Of a stretch of DNA of 64,000 nucleotides, positions 10,551 to 23,700 are shown piece after piece. Each line of letters opens with the position of its first letter. Within the stretch, counting starts at the first letter, position 1. This stretch comes from Liolophura sinensis (Eukaryota > Mollusca > Polyplacophora > Chitonida > Chitonidae). The stretch covers positions 10,403,385 through 10,467,384 of the forward strand of contig NC_088295.1 of the NCBI RefSeq assembly GCF_032854445.1. Direction: 5' to 3'. A program made the position numbers and the translations under genes. The notes below the pieces were generated by a model. It was not told the origin of the DNA. It saw only the letters and a list, made by a program, of their open reading frames with translations, and made no database searches.

Positions 10551-13255
10551 ATGTCGATAGATGTCGCTCTATTTAATCAACAGAATGCCGGCAAGATGTT
10601 GATAAAATATGTTGGTAGGCCGAGTCCATGGAAAGGCAAAACACTTTACAATATTGCGTGCAATTTGAAAAATAGAGGCGAAGGGAGAGTGGTGATAAGA
10701 TGGTCTTTTGCAAACCGCTATCCGGAGAAGTGTTTTTACAGATTAACTAAAGTAGAGCCGGATACAACAGACCCGGTAAATTATCAAAATAGCATTAGAT
10801 TATACCAGATTGCGTCCAGTTTTCGTTATTACATATCGTGCCAGATATAACAATGAGTTGGCTGTTAATTGTTATTGGTCTTATGCCTTTTAGCTTGAGG
10901 AATTTCAAACTCTTTATCCCTGACTCTTTTAGCAAGATACCATGTAAAATACCGTACAAAATACAACTCTTCTTGGCAGAAGTAATGTAAAGTATCCTGT
11001 GACACGTTTGACCTCGTTTCGCGTTGTACTAAATTCTCAACTGTTGGTTGAGGAATATTTGGATACGCCATATTCATGGCTGCTCAACCTAACAAGGTGC
11101 ACTCGGACTATAAATTCTCATGGCTGCTCCACTCGAGTCAGAGTTACATGTTTGTCTCTGTTTTCTCAGCAGTTTAAACAGTTTTCTCCATGGTGTAGGC
11201 TAGTTGCAGAATGTAACTCAGAAATTGATCAACATGAAATGTTGTGAGAGTTACAGAGAATAACTGCTTCTTATGTGTCAGATCGATGGTAAGCCACATT
11301 TACCACATCTTCACGTGAGCGTTAAATCTTCCCTAGCATAAATGGATGTCAACTGATTGGTCCCCATAATCAACTAACCTGTTCTCAGTCTTGCTGAACC
11401 TAAAATGGTCCCTGACCACCACACAAATTCAGAAAACAAATACATTTTTAGATGCTACAACCAGTGTGGCTGTAAACCGTCTGTCACCATTTTGATCACT
11501 TTGGATCACGAATGAAGCTGAACCGATTAGCGCCATCTGACGACAGGGGGAGTTTATCACTTCATAGATAGAAGCACATCTAGCTGCATGTCTGTGGCTC
11601 AACTGATATGACGATACACTAACATATCAGGCAGTACAGACCTGCTCAGAATGTTAGTACATTGTTAAATCAGGTGAGAGCTTCACTTGTAATTCAACAA
11701 CGTTAAATGTACGTACTACCTCCATGTCTGATATTTTTGACATTCAAATGTCAGTATGTTAAATAAGGAGGGAGATCATTTAGCTAGCTGAATTACTTCA
11801 CTCGTGGAGCTATAGCCCATGGAGATGTGCTATACTAACGTAATATGAGCAGCCCTTCTCTTGGCCATATTTCAGCCAGCAAGAAAATTTCACAAACCTT
11901 TATAACTCGAGTCCATCCTAATGTTTAGGGTACACTGATTCAACAAGTTATCCACGTTTAAGACGTCAGAACGTGCACCAGTAAACCTAGTTTCGGAATG
12001 GGTGACTCTTAGCGAGCAACGTAGTTACAGAGAGAAACGGCCCTAAATGTGTTTGATTTGCGGTAAGGAACATTTACTGCTGTTCACACGTGCATTAAGT
12101 ATTCCCTAGTATAAACTGATGTCAAGGGAAGATTCGTTGAGCATGTGAACAGCGGTAAATGTTCCTTACCATCAGTCAGAGTTACCCCGCTCTTCAAATA
12201 TATTTTTTTCATCTTTTAACAATAATCCAGCTGTTGAGAATTTTGAATCAAAAAGTGCAACTGACAACTGCCACGTGTCATGCTCGAACCTGAGACAAGA
12301 TACGTGCTGACTGCTTGAAGGATAAACTGTTGACAAGGAAATCCAATAACTAGAATAACCTTACTTTGGAAGGTTCAAAAACAGTTAACAAATTATTCCC
12401 AAGGAAAAGTATTGACAAAATTTTTTTTGAGCTGACGTGCTTTGACGTGTTTACATTTCGGATGTTTTAGGGAATCGGTGCTGTGCATATCAAATGTAAG
12501 GTAGCTGGGATTCAAGCTGTGATGCAAGTGAAATTTTCCGACCCAAGCTGGGCATTACATAAGTATGTCTAGCTAGCTTTTATTAATAAATAGCACTTAA
12601 GTGTCACAGGGGAAATCTTTTCACCAGGCTAAAATCATAATAGCACAGATACAAGTAGAAAACCTTTTCACATGGGAAAAAAATTATTTCCACCGAGTAG
12701 AAAACATTTACATCACAGGGAAAAACTTTCCACCATGGAGAAAACTATTTACACTGCAGTATAAACATGTTCACTGTGGGAAAACCTTTGCACTGCATAG
12801 GAAACTGTTCCACCATGAAAAAACCTTTGCCTTGCATTGGAAACCGTTCAACCATGGAGAAAAGCTTTGCCCCGCAGGGGAGGATACTGCACTGCAAGTG
12901 GTTATTTTAATGCCCATTGTGAATTCTGTGCTTGTAGGAATTCATGAGAGGATCAGCCTGGGGGTTACGAGTGTTTCGTGGCAAGGTCTATCCTAAAGAG
13001 ACAAAGATTGAGACGGGAAACCGGGCGGACTGGAGACTTATCCCTAGAGAGGAGGAAGAGGAGTTCTGTAAACTGACTGAAAAGGATGTGTATAAAAGGC
13101 CAGAGCCCCCACCCAGGGAAATGACTCTGCCACCATTATTGGGTGCTCTCTATAAACAACATCTGGAAAATAAAGGAGAGTCTGTGGAAGGTCCAATCAC
13201 AGTCAGCTTGAGACTACGAAGAACAAAAGAACGAAATTCTGCAACGGACCTGTGA
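10551..13255 (+). CDS. MRPS34: Mitochondrial ribosomal protein S34 (mS34)
   Basis: mS34 is an animal small-subunit mitoribosomal protein with no bacterial counterpart; it acts in mitochondrial translation. There are two coding exons: 10551-10775 and 12938-13255 (stop at 13253-13255), giving 180 residues. Exon 1 carries GKTLYNIACNLKN and CFYRLTKVEPD, matching the conserved CYWRLTRVRPD region of the vertebrate protein. Exon 2 carries AWGLRVFRGKVYPK, DWRLIPREEEEEF and LPPLLGAL, matching DWRLVPKHEEEAF and PPLLRAM. The donor is CCG|GTAAAT and the acceptor TTGTAG|GAATTC; the join is in phase 0. The ATG at 10551 is the first after an in-frame stop; a second in-frame ATG at 10596 would give a start more like shorter insect versions. 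A GTGAGT overlaps the stop region, so an alternative 3' exon is possible. An AATAAA lies near 13625. Confidence 0.92.
10865..11077 (-). CDS. Small antisense ORF inside the MRPS34 intron
   Basis: This is a 70-codon ATG frame on the minus strand. Its composition looks protein-like (charged, with YFVRYFTWYLAKRVRDKEFE near the C terminus and a basic tail KRHKTNNN). It starts inside MRPS34 intron 1 and ends 90 bases downstream of the exon 1 donor. I do not recognise it. It may be a nested small gene, an exon of one, or chance. Confidence 0.3.
   Translation of the reverse strand: MNMAYPNIPQPTVENLVQRETRSNVSQDTLHYFCQEELYFVRYFTWYLAKRVRDKEFEIPQAKRHKTNNN
12062..12170. mobile_element. Short MITE-like hairpin in the MRPS34 intron
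   Basis: About 30 bases at each end are inverted copies (GGTAAGGAACATTTACTGC and its complement) with only two or three mismatches. A related, more diverged half copy is at about 11294-11356. Repeated occurrence plus terminal inverted repeats suggests a small non-autonomous DNA transposon family. Confidence 0.65.
12605..12885. repeat. Degenerate ~20-bp minisatellite
   Basis: About 13 diverged units resembling GGAAAACCTTTGCACTGCAT. In one frame this reads like a chain of HCGKTF-like motifs, but the cysteine-histidine spacing does not fit C2H2 fingers, so I call it a repeat within the MRPS34 intron. Confidence 0.7.
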
Positions 13256-14546
13256 GTCACTTCATGGTGAAGTGTGACTGGATAGTGAAATGTTTGTTTT
13301 TTTTCATTGTCATTAGATAGTGCTGAATGATAAAAAATCATTTTTGACTGAGAAGATATGTACATTATGTAAGAAATATGATAAACCCATTTATAGAAGA
13401 GTGTGATGCACGGAGATGAAAATGATGGGATGTTGGATTTTTGGAGATAGCAGAAGATTCTGTAATAGTATTCAGCACTCTGCTACATAGGTGTGGCATG
13501 TCAATGTTTTTACATGATCAACCCTTTAGCCAGCACTATTCACAGTTGGCGGAGAAAACTGGATTGTTTCTTACTGTGTGTAACCTTTTATCTCACATCC
13601 AGGACATACTTTTTCTTTTTCTTAAAATAAACCACAAGCAAAATAATAGTGGTTTACTATCCAAGATTTTCTTTTTGCCCTTGCGCTCTGTGACTCTCAC
13701 GCACTTGGTGACAAAAAAAATCCACAACACTGGCCAATTGGATGAGGGTAATACAGCTAGTGCTGCTCCTTAAGGTCATCACTGATGTGCTTGGGCCTGA
13801 AATCAGGTTGATCAGGTGTCTTCATTGAACCAGGATTGAGCAACAGGTGGTTCCTCTTGAAAAAGAAGGTTTTCTGTTGTGAAAGTGAATATTCTGAGAT
13901 GGTATAACACCACAACAACAAATGGTTTTACATTACAGGCTTTGTAAAGGATGTGTGGATGTCATTGACATAATATAATATATCTTTGTCTTTTCTTTCG
14001 AAATTTAAGGTTTGTTGGAAAATTCTCGTCCATTTCTAATGTCCAAGCATGCATAGATTTACGGAACTGGGGACAACTGAATGCTTTGAGTCGCAGAAAA
14101 GTAGCACATGTTCAACTCTGAGCAACTGCTGAGTCTGCAGTTGTCGATGATCGCAAGTGCACGTAGATTGACTAAAACGAGTGTCCGATCCTATGCTCCC
14201 AGTTGCTCCTAGTTACTTCCACTTGCCAAAAACCCAGTTGCTCCCAGTTGTAAGGTCGATATACATCCAGTTTTAAGATAAAGCTGCAATAATCTAAAAT
14301 GTCATGATCACATTGGGGAATAATCGACAGACCAAGCAGTAAAATCCTCGACATCTCTCTATATACAAAGTGATGAATTGTGTTTTCAACATTTGGAGCT
14401 CTTAAGTCAGTTGACTTTCCAGGCATTTCGGTCCTTGTATTATAAAGTAATACAACTTCTTACAGTTCATCTCTAAGATTTACAAGAATCTAAGGCCATG
14501 TTGTAGATATATAATGACACTAAAAGGCTTGTTTTACAAGATAACT
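13256..14546. other. Region between convergent genes
   Basis: It holds the presumed MRPS34 3' UTR (AATAAA near 13625) and then unassigned sequence. No coding exon was identified. Confidence 0.5.
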
Positions 14547-14552
14547 TTTATT
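14547..14552 (-). terminator. Candidate poly(A) signal of the tetraspanin gene
   Basis: TTTATT on the plus strand is AATAAA on the minus strand. If used, the 3' UTR would be about 3.2 kb. A nearer candidate lies near 15726. Which is used cannot be decided from sequence alone. Confidence 0.3.
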
Positions 14553-17500
14553 TGAATAAACTGCATGATTGGTCAATGTGAGTAATTATGAACACCAAAG
14601 ACAACACTTAGAGATTTTGTCAAATGGTCAGGTGACTTAGCAGAAGCACCACAAGCTTTCTAGCATTTGCGAACTTGAAGACAATCTGTACTTCTAGTCA
14701 TACCCTGCAGTCAGGAGGACTAGCACTGACAAAAACAGAACTACTTACATGTACAACTACACACATTCAGATTCACTCCAGAAAACAAAATTACAAAATC
14801 CCTTAAAACTGCATCTCACAAAAAGGAAAGTGCTTCATCAAATCTGGAGGAAGTTGTGGATAAATCAAGGCAAGTGATATAGGCGGACATCCTGGATTTC
14901 AATATGTCGTGCTTCCTGATGGTGAACTAGAAACAAAATATTACTAGTCTGAATTTCAACAGATACATGTAGTTCAGGATTTCTTGTGCAATGGCTTCGA
15001 CACGGGTCTCTGCTTGATCACAAGGCTTTGATCTTGTAATCATGCCTGGGTACTCTGGTACAGCATGTCAACATTACGTTATGATCAACCACACAAATTC
15101 ATGGTATTTGGCAAAAAAATGCTGTGTGAAAACTCTTTACAAAAAAATTGACATTAAATATATATTTGCTGTAGTTTGAAAAAGTGGATCAAAGTAAAGA
15201 TGCACATATACTGATCATTTCTCTGCTGTAAACCTGGTCGTCTATCTATATGATGGTCCAGGTGATCACAGATTAGACTTTTCCTCCAGCCACATGCCAT
15301 GTACTAGTACCAGTTACGGTCTGTTGATACCCCCAGCTTATGCAGTATGCCCAGGTCACATGATCATGGATTTCTCACCTCATACAATAGCACCTTTCTT
15401 TCAGATTTGACAATGATGATAATATAGTCAATAACAAACCATAATTCTTTATATTTTCATGTGGTATATTTCTGATATATTTAAATGGTTTGCACACATT
15501 TCACACTATGTTCATATCTCATGCACACTGAGTAAGATCTCCCAGTCAGTTTTAAATCCATGCTGGTGTGCTTCACACTAAAGTAAAGTGCTGTCTGAAT
15601 ATTAAAACTGTTAGTGGGAATTGACTAGAATTTCACTACAAGACTCTTAGTTAAAGAGCAAACTGTGTGACACCTTAATCTTGATAATCACATACCTATC
15701 ATCTATCAGTTGAGGAAAGTGGGAACTTTATTAATTTAACTTGCACAAATGGACATCAGATCTGTTACTATGCACAACATCCATCTTGGACAGTGGCAAG
15801 TTCTAGATACAGAGGCAGTGAGACAGCTAATGCTAACACAGGATACAAGAATGGCTGAACATGGCCACACAGGAAGAACATGGCGATTGTTAACAACATG
15901 AATTATACACTGTAAATGCATCTACCTACTAAAAGTTACTTTAATTACATGTAAGTTGTTTGATTAGTGTAATAAAATAATGACATACAAATGTAAACTA
16001 CATGTGGGGTCCATCAAACCAGGGCTGAAAATATGCCTGATGACTTCAAATCCTCAATGGATGTGCACGTGGACACGTAACCCTGTGATATTTTCCCTTG
16101 CAAATATTTTCTGTAGCTTTTCTCCTAATGGTGCCATATAGCTTCATAAAGTAGACGATGTCAATTTTGAGTTAAAAGTTGAGAAAATAGATGTGAAGTG
16201 TTGTGACAGCTGTTTCAAAAGTTACAGATATTTGTGACATCTTAGAACCAAACATTCTCCTTAAACCAAATCAGACTGTGTCAAACACGTTTGCATAAAA
16301 CATGGAAAATGTACTCCAAATTATCACCTTGTAGGACACTTGTACTCGCTTGTAGGGTCAAATCCCATACGTTTTGTACTCCTTTGGCAATGTGTCCTTA
16401 TCTTAAATACATGTACATTCCCTACACAAGTACACGTCATTATGTTTGGTGTCTTTAAAAGTTTCTCCAGCTAAGGCTGTACTCATCTTCAATATCATTC
16501 ATATACACATGGTCTATCTTAGTTATTCACTTTACTATCTACTGTCAGTTAAGAGCAAAACTGGATATTAGTACCCATGCATGTGTACCTTCCTGGTTCT
16601 TTGCGTATAAAGTGTGAAGTGCCTGTGACCTGTGCTGCTGAACACAAACTTAGCAGTCCATATGGAATAATCAAAATGTTCACCTTCAATAAGTGTAAGA
16701 TAATACGGCACATATATATATATACAGTTAAGATAAGGAATCTAGGAGTCCAACTAGAAGGACTACACAATGGTTAAAAAAGTAATGGTTTGGAAAAGAA
16801 AAAACATGTTGCCCTCTGTTAAACCATATAAGCCATTTGCACATCCGCTTTTGATTATTGGCGCAAAATACAGCTGATTACAAGGGAAGATACATGTACA
16901 ATACAAAATATACAAGAGCAATCTGTTATACAAAGGGAGATAACCCATCAATCTCTTCAGTCAATTTGTTCCCCGTAGCCTTTACAATGCCATGAGGGGC
17001 TTTAATACAGAGTACTACAGCAAACATGCATAAGGAGTCTTATTATTTCTGTTTGACCTCAACATAATCTCAATGTCATGGTAAGAAGAACCATTCTCAT
17101 GTTTAAAACTGCCATGAATGAAAAGTGTAAAATGCTCAAAACACAACATTCCTTGTACAATAATAAAAAGTATTTGGCCAAAGAAAAACGTAAAATACAT
17201 GTATGTAAAAAAAGATAAAAGCACTCTGCACATTACATTCTGGTCTGGCATAATGACAAATCATGTATAGTTACACAATATGTAACCATTTTTAAGAATT
17301 GCACAAACTGGACGTCTTCTAAATATTATGCTTAAACTTACACAATATAAATGTAAACTAAATTTAAAGAAAAATGTGAAAATACAAACAACCTAATTTC
17401 TGGCACATTTACTGTACAGAGTTTGTTCAAGCATCAAACAGATCGAAAAACAGAAAAGTGGGAAAACATAGCTGACCAAAACAGTGGGTAGCTCTTGTTA

Positions 17501-17749
17501 CTCTAGTCCATCTTACACAAAGCAATTGGAGCGTTACATGCAGTAACTACCATGGTAACGCTATGACTTTAGCATTGGTTGCTATGGTAGTTTTGTGGAC
17601 ACTCTACATCCGCTTTGTGTGAGTAGGCCCAGTCTCTCTTACACAGGATGCACATGGGCAGGGACAAGTTCTCCAGCCATAAGTGCCAATATTTGTACAA
17701 GGATAAAAAATGGACAGATATGGCTGTTCCTGCTCGGGGTGGAGAAATC

Positions 17750-20700
17750 TCAGAAGTTCCCGACACGGTACCACACTATCATCTCCTCAACGCGACGGAT
17801 GAAGAAGTAGGCCAGGAGAATGCCAAATATCTGCAATGTCAATAATAATTATTTACATATATTTAGTGAAAATGAACCTGAAGATTAACACTTAAATTTG
17901 ACACAGGTTTGCATTTCAGTTTGTTCATTGCCTCTTTGGTTTCATTTGAACTTTGCTTCCGTACCTACAGGCCATGCAGCATGCTGATCTAGCCAACAAA
18001 CACTTATTTTGCATGGTACTTTTGTTACCTGCAAGTATCAAATTGTCATCATACAATATACAATATGTAACCACTGCCCAAGGACTGTGAAATGGGTCTA
18101 TTGTTTTTCTTATATTTTTATTTTTCTTGTCTAATACAATTCATTGGTCTTCTCCAACCACAAAGGGGCTATCAGTTACTCTGTCTGTAATGGAGGACCT
18201 CGCCCCACCTCATTACGATATGACTTTAAAGAGAATGCAATGAAACAGAACGTCAAATGATGATATACTGTAAGATTGTAGACATTTTCCCGAAATTTCT
18301 TGGCAACTAAGTCGTTACCATTTCTATTTGTTTGGTTAGTGTCAGCATGACAATCTTCATTATTTGTACCACCGTCATATCTTGAAACAGATCAAGGCAA
18401 CATATCGGATACGTGTTTTGGTCCTTACATAGCATAGTTGCATTTCAACAGTACAAATATGGCAAGGACACATAAAATACATGTACAATTTGTCAACCTT
18501 TTTTTTTTCACCTTTTCAGAATTACATCCAACTGTTCATCACATATAGAAATCGTAATTAACAGATCATTCCACAATTTAACAGATAACTTCTTCAACAG
18601 ACCAAAGTTTGTTGGCATTCATGCAATTAGGAAGATCAACTACTGTGCAGTAACCCAAGGGGTCAAGCAGTGCTACAGATAAATTTCAGAGGTAGTGCGG
18701 TCCTTCTTACTTTTCCAAGAAAAGGAGTACTGGGTAAGCCTACCGCAGTACACATTTTTGGAAAATACTCAACACTTGACTTTTCTGGGTCCCTTGCAAC
18801 ACACCTGGAAAGCGTTAAGTTGACTGAGTGAAGGGGGTTGATAAAATCAAGAGACATACATGTATAGGCCTAAATAGATCTACCTGTACAGAGATTCTTG
18901 TAGTTACATATAGGACTACAGGTAAATGTACGTACATGTCGACTGCCCAGAATTACGACTTTACGAATGTCATAACATTCTAGAATAAATTAATTATTTC
19001 AGCCCTTCCTCACAAGGAATGAACATGAATGGTGCTCATAGGTCTACATTTATTTATTACACGTCAATTTGTAGGCCAACTGGGTTTATTGCAATAACTC
19101 ACTCACTGACAACTTTACCTTTTCATTTTGTTTTCATAGCAGGGGTTGCAATGTTATTTGATTCTATGGTAACCTGCCTGATGTGACTGGTAATTTCCTT
19201 TTACCTGTTGAAACATTTCAATATTAAGGACTAAGAGCCAATTTGGGACCAAAACATGATACGCTTCTTATGCTAAATCCAAATGTAGAAGACATTAGAT
19301 GACAAAAATTGATTATTTGCTGTATTTATTTATTGGCAGTATACAGTATAAATCTAAAGTGTATCTGAACACAAGCTGTTCTCGTGATTGCTGTATTTCA
19401 TTGCATTTGCTTCTTTCCTCCGAAATCACTGATACATGTTCACGTTCGAAACTGGACCCTTACAACAGCACAAATTACTGATTATCTATGTTTCTGAACA
19501 CTAGCTGTTCTCACGATCGTATTTCATTCCTCTCCTCGCAAATCACTGATACACAAAGACTTTGGAGACAGGACCCTCGATGACACTTTAACATAGCACA
19601 AATAACTGAGGATCGGTGTAGAAAGAAAACCATACATCGGGAGCGATACTAGGAATATTTAACGCAGTATAGTAGAGAACTGGCTGTATAGTAACTCAAA
19701 TGACCATTTTTTTAACCCTTGCTACATCTTCTTCAACACTAGAGAATGTCACAATTACAAATGTGACAAATACAAATATCACAGTAGTCGTGTAGTAGTG
19801 GTACATGAGCCTTTGCTGTAACCTTCAGTTTCTGAAAACTAACATGTCGTTGAGAGTGTCGTGCAGATGAACTTCTTTGGAGACCTACTTTCGATCTTGA
19901 CTCTTTGCTTTAAAGGAGAAGAAAATTTCAATATCAATCAAATACCACTGAAATTAGTATGCATTTCCTTGCAGGTGCATGCCATAAAAAAAATTCTAAT
20001 ATGTATCTCAAGTTGATAAATTATTAATAAAGTCAACGCCAAAATCCGCTGTGGGGGGACTCCATTCTGCCTAAGAATTAGTCCTGAAGTCTTCTGTGTT
20101 AGGAGTAGAATTTCCGTAGGAAACCACCAAAGTGCAATTCATACATTTCCGGTAGAACTCTTCTACCCAGAAGGTAGCGAAAAGTACAGCTTGTTTTCGG
20201 CTTGACAATCGGTAACAAAGAATGTTGGACATAGGTTCCGAATTTACATCAACACGACTCTCATTGGCTGAGAGGCAACACACTTCCAGCATAAATTACA
20301 AGGGTGTTAAAGATGTAGGACGCCATGGACTCAGGCATTTATGCCAGCTTTGCCGTTTTCAGGCTTTATGAGTATGGCAAGGAAAAATCGCAAAATTATC
20401 CTGCTGGCACCACCAGACAGAAAAAACATGCTCTTTTCAGCCTATAACGTCATTTTTTTAAAGTTTTCTTTTCCTTTAAATCTTGCATGTTAGCTATAGT
20501 TTTCAGGAATTTAGGCGTACACACAAATTATCATGCATATTCAGTATGCTCTGTTTTAATTTTAGAAGCATATCATCTAATTTTTACGCTCATTTACAAC
20601 TGCACACCCTTAGCTGTAGCACTGAGGTCGAGGTTAAATGGCATACCCGCCATCTGATAACTTCCACATTCTTTATTCTCACCATTTTGGAGACTAACAA

Positions 20701-23700
20701 AACACTTGATTGCCTTAAGGTAGGCTTAAATATTACTAGAAGCTGTTAAATACATGAATGTAGGCTGCCTTACATAGTGTAAATAAATGAACAGTCCACC
20801 CTACATGGTGTAAATCTTTTCGCTATATACGCTATCAAAGGCAATCAAGGTACCAACTGGTATGAGGCATTTACCGTCACGATCTTCCAAATAGTGCAAG
20901 CGCAATCGATAACCATTCTTGACAAAAAACAAATCCCAACAAAACAACAAAGTAAACGTCACGAAAGGAAGCTAATACTAGTATTTGCAAAATAACACAC
21001 GGTCTATGTTATTAAGCGTACTGACACTTCGTACTTGGGTGAAACTACTTCTGGCAATTTCTTGACAATTTTTCATGCCTCTATAATGAGACTCTGGCAA
21101 TTCTCACCAAAGATCCATAAAACGTACAGGTACATTACAGAGATAAGATATACACTATGAGATCACCATTCCCGTCCCTCAATCTGACTTTATATCAAAC
21201 ATACTTACTAAAATCTGACATGACTGCACAACTTTCAGTGCCACACTCAATATACATGAACTGCACACCTGCAGTGAAAAAAACTGGTCTACCTCTACTT
21301 GTACACACCTGAGGGATGGCAAATCCCAGAGCCACGGCCCCAACCACATCCAGGTGTTCCACAATCCAGGTCTTGAAGGTGGAAATACAGCCCCGGTAGA
21401 AGATCCGTTCTTCAATCTTCACACTCTTCAATAAATCACCCAATAATATGCATTTTGCATCAGAAAAGATGAAAGTTTATTCCAAGATCAATGAGTCTAG
21501 AAATTTTTTGCATAAACCAGGCCTGTCTACCACCTAGTGAATGTAAGATGACTCCTGCTTATGCGTACAAATCAAATTTTATGTACACGAAATCGCGACA
21601 ACCACTGATGCCAGTCTGTTACATTTATATTTTCAACCCCTCTTTAAAATTAATTCAAAAAGAAGCAACAATACAAAATAAAGTTTTAATTAACTTGTGT
21701 CAATAAAACTGAGATGTCAGAAATTTCCAAAAATGAGAGTGAGGTGCCCTAGAGAGAAACAAAAGACATGTTTGGTGTCATAGTTTGGATTATTGAGAGA
21801 AAAATTTTGTATGTTCTAGTCCATGCCATTGTATTTTCTACATAATGAGACAAGATTAGCTGGTGTTACTCTTCATTGTGTTCAGTATATTTTCTGAGGC
21901 TTATTTTAACTGGTTGCTTTCTGTGATGTTAAAAATTTTTCAGGCTTGCACAAATGTCACTCTTCAATAATCCTGATAGTTTGAATCTTGAGTTTGTTGA
22001 CAGTTAATTAAGTTGCACTTGAAGTAACTTGAACGGCATTTGAAGACCGGCAGAAAACTTTTCAGGGCCATACACAGATCATGTTATGGTCTGGATTTGT
22101 CCTGCTGTGACACTTTAATTCTGAGAATTAAAGTGTATTTGTTCAAGAATTTCTGATTGTAAGTGGCTGTGTGTTCTTTTACATCTGCTTTCTTTGGGCA
22201 CCTCACTGCTAGCAGCCATTTTGTCAGGAAAAGCTAGCTCAATGACAAGGGTTGACATAAAAAGACGGATTAACCAGGTCACCGTTCAGAAACCCTTGAT
22301 GCCCTAAATTTAAACCATATTAATTCACAAGTTTTCCTACTGTATCTTCGGTGTAATAGGTAATACTAAAACAGTGGATCAGATACCAAAAATGGATCTG
22401 TATATATAACAATAAAAATGAAACTGGACTTGATTTTATTTTCTTCCATGTATGGCGTTTAAGCAAATTTTCTAATTTTTGGCGCACAATTGTATTTTCT
22501 ACATCTATGGCAAACAAACTATGCCAAATTTGAAAAGAAGGCAGGTCTGATGATTTCATCAATATGAGTAGATTTGAAAACCATAAACTGTTTACAAGAT
22601 CTAATTCTTTCACAATTTCATAAAAAATGTCATAATCTTCCACATGAACTTTCCATTACAAAAAAAATTAAACAAACGATTACTATCGCTACGAGTGTTT
22701 AAGCAATTTAAATGTATACAGAGATGGGTATGCCTTATATTGTATCTAGTTCAAAAATAATACTTAACTTTTAGACTAAAACATTCATGCAGAATTATAT
22801 ACTTACCGAAACATTGTACCGGATAGCCACGCCACAGTTCACATCCCGGGTCCCATCCTACCATAAACATCACATGTTTTAAACACAACCAAATTTCTAA
22901 TTTTCTTGTAATATCAGATGTCAAGCTGGTCTTGGGAGTCAACAAGAGCTCATTTAATTTATTTGCGTAAAGAGATGAAATAACTCAAACCAGTGAGAGT
23001 TTTGATGAGTTCTTTTTTTAACCATATGGGGTAACAATTTAAATATTTTAGCTTCACAGCTTTTCACTAGTTTACAACAAAGCACAGCTGACAAAAGACA
23101 CAGATGCCAATGTGCTTCACAAGTTACTCACTTCTGCAGGTCTGCAACAGGACTGGGGCACACTGCAGGCTTCCGGCTTGCCAGAGCCACATGCAAAGTC
23201 AGCGTTCTCTTCATAGTCCTTGTACGATTCGAGCCCACAGCATTCCAACTGAAAGTGATAATTTCCATGAAATATGTCAGGCTCCTTACATCACTCTCCA
23301 GGTCTATATTATAGCATTGTCGCAGAACTGTGCCCAGTTTCACAAAAATGTTGTACATGCACGATAATCACACATATAGGACAATACGACAAATGTATGA
23401 TAAAAAAATGCTGTATGCCGTTTTGAAGAAATGGGCCCAAAACTTACAAAAACCTTTATTCATGATGCTTTCTCCTCCTAAAACATTCCAATATGTCTCC
23501 ATCGTGAAGGCAGATAAAATCCTCCAAAAGGTCTCTACACACTATACTCAGCTAGCAAAGTTAACAAAGTATAGTGAAAAGGAACATCTATAGTGTCTGT
23601 AATTCTATAACAAATTAAAGGCAATGATCTATTAGCCCCTTAACCGGATGGACTGAAACTTGAATGATTAAAGTTAGCTAACAGGGGTTTGACAACAAAA

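Noticed and set aside
12601-12996. Zinc-finger-like frame (HCGKTF)
   Set aside because: Histidine and cysteine spacing does not match C2H2 fingers, and a degenerate 20-bp repeat explains it; the start codon is not ATG.
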